From Lachnospiraceae bacterium (GTDB lineage: Bacteria; Bacillota; Clostridia; Lachnospirales; Lachnospiraceae), in NCBI GenBank assembly GCA_011959105.1, contig BLLU01000247.1, positions 1-64,000 of the forward strand: 64,000 nt of DNA, in the 5' to 3' direction. The position numbers and the translations under genes are program-made. Below the pieces are notes generated by a model, which worked only from the letters and a program-made list of their open reading frames with translations, did not search any database and was not told where the DNA came from. This document shows, in pieces, positions 61,403 through 64,000 of this stretch (positions are counted from its first letter, which is position 1; every line of letters starts with the position of its first letter).

Positions 61403-62677
61403 TCAGCATTTCTCCAGAGCCTGCGCAATATCGGCGATCAAATCTTCCTTATCCTCCAGGCCGCAGCTCATGCGCACCAGTTCCGCAGGCACTCCCGCCT
61501 CCTTCAGCTGCTGATCCGTCATCTGGCGGTGGGTGCTGGAAGCCGGGTTCAGGCAGCAGGTCCGGGCATCCGCCACATGGGTCTCAATCGCCGCCATTTT
61601 CAGATTCTTCATGAAAGCGCCGGCCGCCTCCCGGCCCCCCTTGAGACCGAAGGAAACCACGCCGCAGCTGCCCTTGGGCAGATACTTCTGCGCCAGTTCA
61701 TGATACTTGTCTCCGGGCAGACCGCAGTAATTCACATAGGCCACCTTGGGATGAGAAGCCAGAAATTCCGCCACAGCCTGTCCGTTCTCACAATGGCGCT
61801 GCATCCGCACATGCAGGCTCTCCAGCCCCAGGTTCAGAATAAAGGCATGCTGAGGACTCTGAATGGAACCCAGATCCCGCATCAGCTGGGCCGTACATTT
61901 GGTGATAAAGGCCCCTTCCCGGCCAAACTTTTCCGCATAGGTGATACCATGATAACTCTCGTCAGGAGTACAAAGGCCGGGGAACTTGTCCTTATGAGCC
62001 ATCCAGTCAAATTTGCCGCTGTCTACAATGCAGCCGCCCACCGCCGCTCCGTGACCATCCATGTACTTGGTGGTGGAATGGGTCACAATATCCGCCCCCC
62101 ACTCAAAGGGACGGCAGTTGACGGGCGTGGCAAAAGTATTGTCAACGATCAGAGGTACTCCATGGGCATGGGCACAGCGGGCAAACTTCTCTATGTCCAG
62201 CACGGTAAGAGCCGGGTTGGCGATGGTCTCGCCGAACATGGCCCTGGTGTTGGGCTGAAAAGCGGCGCTCAGTTCCTCCTCGGAGGCATCCGGGTCCACA
62301 AAAGTGGTCTCAACGCCCATCCTCTTCATGGTGACGGAGATCAAGTTGTAAGAACCGCCGTAAATGCTGGTGGACGCCACGATATGATCCCCCGCGCCGC
62401 AGATGTTAAACAGGGCATAGAAATTGGCTGCCTGACCGCTGCTGGTCAGCATGGCCGCCGTACCGCCCTCCATCTGGCAGATTTTGGCCGCCACATAGTC
62501 GTTGGTGGGATTCTGCAGCCGGGTGTAGAAATAGCCGCTGGCCTCCAGATCAAATAATTTACCCATATCCTCGCTGGTATCGTATTTGAAAGTGGTGCTC
62601 TGCACAATGGGAATCTGTCTCGGTTCCCCGTTGCCGGGAGTGTAACCACCCTGCACGCAAATGCTGTTCATGTTCAT
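61403..62677 (-). CDS. metY: O-acetylhomoserine sulfhydrylase
   Basis: 424 residues. PLP enzyme of the Cys/Met metabolism family: FYTRLQNPTNDYVAAKICQMEGG, PLIVDNTFATPV, and the PLP lysine in HSTTKYMDGHGAAVGG. Length and ASSTHRQMTDQQLKEAGV near the end suit O-acetylhomoserine sulfhydrylase (MetY/Met17), which makes homocysteine from sulfide. Start after GGAGGAG; ATG at 62671 is equally near the site. A sigma-70 promoter with an internal palindrome precedes it. Confidence 0.93.
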   Translation of the reverse strand: MNMNSICVQGGYTPGNGEPRQIPIVQSTTFKYDTSEDMGKLFDLEASGYFYTRLQNPTNDYVAAKICQMEGGTAAMLTSSGQAANFYALFNICGAGDHIVASTSIYGGSYNLISVTMKRMGVETTFVDPDASEEELSAAFQPNTRAMFGETIANPALTVLDIEKFARCAHAHGVPLIVDNTFATPVNCRPFEWGADIVTHSTTKYMDGHGAAVGGCIVDSGKFDWMAHKDKFPGLCTPDESYHGITYAEKFGREGAFITKCTAQLMRDLGSIQSPQHAFILNLGLESLHVRMQRHCENGQAVAEFLASHPKVAYVNYCGLPGDKYHELAQKYLPKGSCGVVSFGLKGGREAAGAFMKNLKMAAIETHVADARTCCLNPASSTHRQMTDQQLKEAGVPAELVRMSCGLEDKEDLIADIAQALEKC

Positions 62678-62710
62678 CGGTATCTCCTCCTTGGTTGTAG
62701 TAAGTTATAC

Positions 62711-62748
62711 ATAAAACGTTTTATACATTGTAACACAGGATATGTCAA
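62711..62748 (-). promoter_or_regulatory. metY promoter with overlapping palindrome
   Basis: Minus strand TTGACA (62743-62748), 17-bp spacer, TATAAA (62720-62725). A perfect 14-bp palindrome, ATAAAACGTTTTAT (62711-62724), covers the -10 and the start region. It is an operator candidate. No S-box or T-box leader fits in the short leader. Confidence 0.75.
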
Positions 62749-62758
62749 AAAACCATTC

Positions 62759-63868
62759 TTACTTTACAATGCCGTTGGCCAGCAGCGCTTCTTTCCACAC
62801 CTTGTAGGACTTGGTTTTCAGGTGCAGACCGTCCCGGGCCTGGCTGTCTCTGAGATTGCCCGCATCGTCCATGTAGAAGGCGTTCAGGTCCAGATAAAAT
62901 ATGTGTTCCCCGTCCGCCAGTTCCGCCAGACCTGCATTGCGCTCCCGGATCTCATCATTGTTGAAATTCGGATGCTCGGCAGAATAGGAGGAGGTCACGG
63001 CCAGAATGGACTGGATCACAATCCCGGCGTTGGGCTGCTTTTCCTGTACATGGTTCACCAGGGAACTGTAGGAGGACAGGAAACTCTTGCGCTTCGACCC
63101 CATGTTGTTGATACCCAGCATGATATAGACCGCGTCATACTGCCTCGCGTCTAGAAGGGCGTCCAGCGTAACCCCGCCCATGTCTCTGCTCAGGGCCTCG
63201 CCCACCCCCATACCGGTTATACAAAAATAGGTGGCATTTTTCAGGTTCCCATACATGGAGAGACCCACGGTGAGAGAGTCTCCGATAAACAGCACATTGT
63301 CGTAATAACTCTTGTCCACCGCCGCGAAACTTCCCACGGACTGGGTGATATCCAGTTTCACCGGTTCCTCTGCCAGATAGTCGTTGGAAGCATATCCCAC
63401 ATTGCCGTAATAGTCAATACGATACCAGCCGGTCTCGTTGCATCTGCCTGTTATTTTGACTTCCTGGTTCCGATAGAGGCCGCCGATCTTCTCCCCTTCC
63501 GTGGAAGGCTGGTCCCGCACCCGCAGGGAAGTCTGGGAATACAGAGTCAATTCCAGATCCGTGTAGGTATACGGAATCTCTTCCTCTGTGGGAACACTGC
63601 TTTCCTCCGCCCAATCTATATCTTCCTCCGGCCAGAGGGCCACCGGCCCCTCCTGCAGCACATCTTCTTTGGGCAGGGCTTCCTCGATCCCGATTTTCTT
63701 TGGGGTAAATGCCGTACCGCCGTCGTCTGCCGCCCCCACGGGGGACTGAAAAAGCCAGACGCACAGAACGATCATCAGCACAATCGTGACGGCTGACAGG
63801 ACACAGGTTGTCACTCCCAAAATCTGCCTGCTCACACGCCAGTTCTTTATCACTGCTTTCTTCGCCAT
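62759..63868 (-). CDS. SH3-like domain plus SGNH/GDSL hydrolase, membrane-anchored
   Basis: 369 residues from ATG 63868. A membrane anchor (about 18-45) and a Glu-rich linker lead to an SH3b domain (about 105-170, LTLYSQTSLRVRDQPSTEG, GWYRIDYYGNVGYASNDYL). The SGNH hydrolase follows: GDSLTVGL (block I), GMGVGEALSR, GINNMGS (block III) and DGLHLKTKSY (block V). It likely removes acetyl groups from cell-wall polysaccharide or glycan outside the cell. Its upstream promoter is TTGCGA-17-TATAAT. Confidence 0.87.
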   Translation of the reverse strand: MAKKAVIKNWRVSRQILGVTTCVLSAVTIVLMIVLCVWLFQSPVGAADDGGTAFTPKKIGIEEALPKEDVLQEGPVALWPEEDIDWAEESSVPTEEEIPYTYTDLELTLYSQTSLRVRDQPSTEGEKIGGLYRNQEVKITGRCNETGWYRIDYYGNVGYASNDYLAEEPVKLDITQSVGSFAAVDKSYYDNVLFIGDSLTVGLSMYGNLKNATYFCITGMGVGEALSRDMGGVTLDALLDARQYDAVYIMLGINNMGSKRKSFLSSYSSLVNHVQEKQPNAGIVIQSILAVTSSYSAEHPNFNNDEIRERNAGLAELADGEHIFYLDLNAFYMDDAGNLRDSQARDGLHLKTKSYKVWKEALLANGIVK

Positions 63869-63918
63869 CCTCTTCCTCTCATCCAATATGACATAAAGCC
63901 AAAATGACTTTTGCGAAC

Positions 63919-63947
63919 ATTATACTCCCTAAATTCCCCAATCGCAA
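63919..63947 (-). promoter_or_regulatory. Promoter of the SH3-SGNH gene
   Basis: Minus strand TTGCGA (63942-63947), 17-bp spacer, TATAAT (63919-63924), 50 bp upstream of the ATG. No gene is seen in 63948-64000. Confidence 0.7.
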
Positions 63948-64000
63948 CAGGGACTTGCATAAAATGACCGCAGGATACGACGGCAATCAGCTTATATTTG

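Overview
The window looks like a chromosome segment of a gut-type Lachnospiraceae (Clostridia, Bacillota). The signs are near-uniform moderate GC coding with AG-rich Shine-Dalgarno sites, a dgt-dnaG-rpoD-trmK-nucleoside kinase-rnpB string, a separate zinc-binding pyrI behind pyrB, lipoprotein signal peptides, a BlaI/BlaR1 pair and a cytoplasmic cellobiose phosphorylase. The species is inferred from gene style only. No plasmid, phage or CRISPR signal was seen.

Layout. 1-5.3 kb: pyrBI, a large solute-binding lipoprotein, a small secreted Cys/His protein and a short-chain dehydrogenase. 5.5-13.6 kb: an OmpR-type two-component system, a CE15-type esterase with an AAA ATPase, a ZIP metal transporter, a histidine phosphatase and a LytTR regulator. 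13.7-22.7 kb (all minus): BlaR1 and BlaI, a class D beta-lactamase translationally coupled to a coiled-coil protein and a CmpB-like membrane protein, YlmH, two COG0523 (CobW-like) GTPases and an HtrA-like lipoprotein. One GTPase carries ten Cys/His-rich decapeptides; the other is fused to a YcgQ-like C-terminal domain. 22.8-29.9 kb: rnpB and the macromolecular-synthesis genes. 30-37.6 kb: an alpha/beta hydrolase, zinc-ribbon membrane protein, acyltransferase and NUDIX cluster, a serpin lipoprotein, tRNA-Leu, a MATE transporter and a tRNA cluster (Arg, His, Gln, Lys).

37.6-40.1 kb is the accessory spot. A plus-strand tRNA-Pro(UGG) has its 3' end (26 bp) repeated exactly 1.84 kb downstream. Between the copies lie a decayed HAD gene, an MNT/HEPN pair and a small Rpn-tail-like ORF, with no integrase: a miniature or shrunken genomic island. 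A decayed GNAT gene follows it.

40.2-47 kb: small hypotheticals, phosphodiesterase and RdgB, an amidase-fold protein that lacks key catalytic residues, an RlmL-type methyltransferase, a 54-residue Asn/Gln microprotein outside standard ORF size limits, and an HAAS/DUF1700-type protein. 47-54.2 kb: a cellobiose/cellodextrin module of ABC importer (no ATPase gene), LacI repressor and divergent GH94 phosphorylase. Three promoters in it each carry a CTTAAwCGTTT box, and there is a cre-like site. 54.2-64 kb: a MarR-MATE efflux operon whose promoter is wrapped in a perfect 16-bp inverted repeat, a SpoU methyltransferase overlapping it tail to tail, a UvrD-like and an MrfA-like helicase, metY and an SH3-SGNH hydrolase.

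Most genes are ordinary. The strongest leads are the tRNA-Pro island, the Cys/His-repeat GTPase next to the CobW-YcgQ fusion, the MarR operator, the cellobiose operator set, the Asn/Gln microprotein and the beta-lactamase/coiled-coil/CmpB operon.
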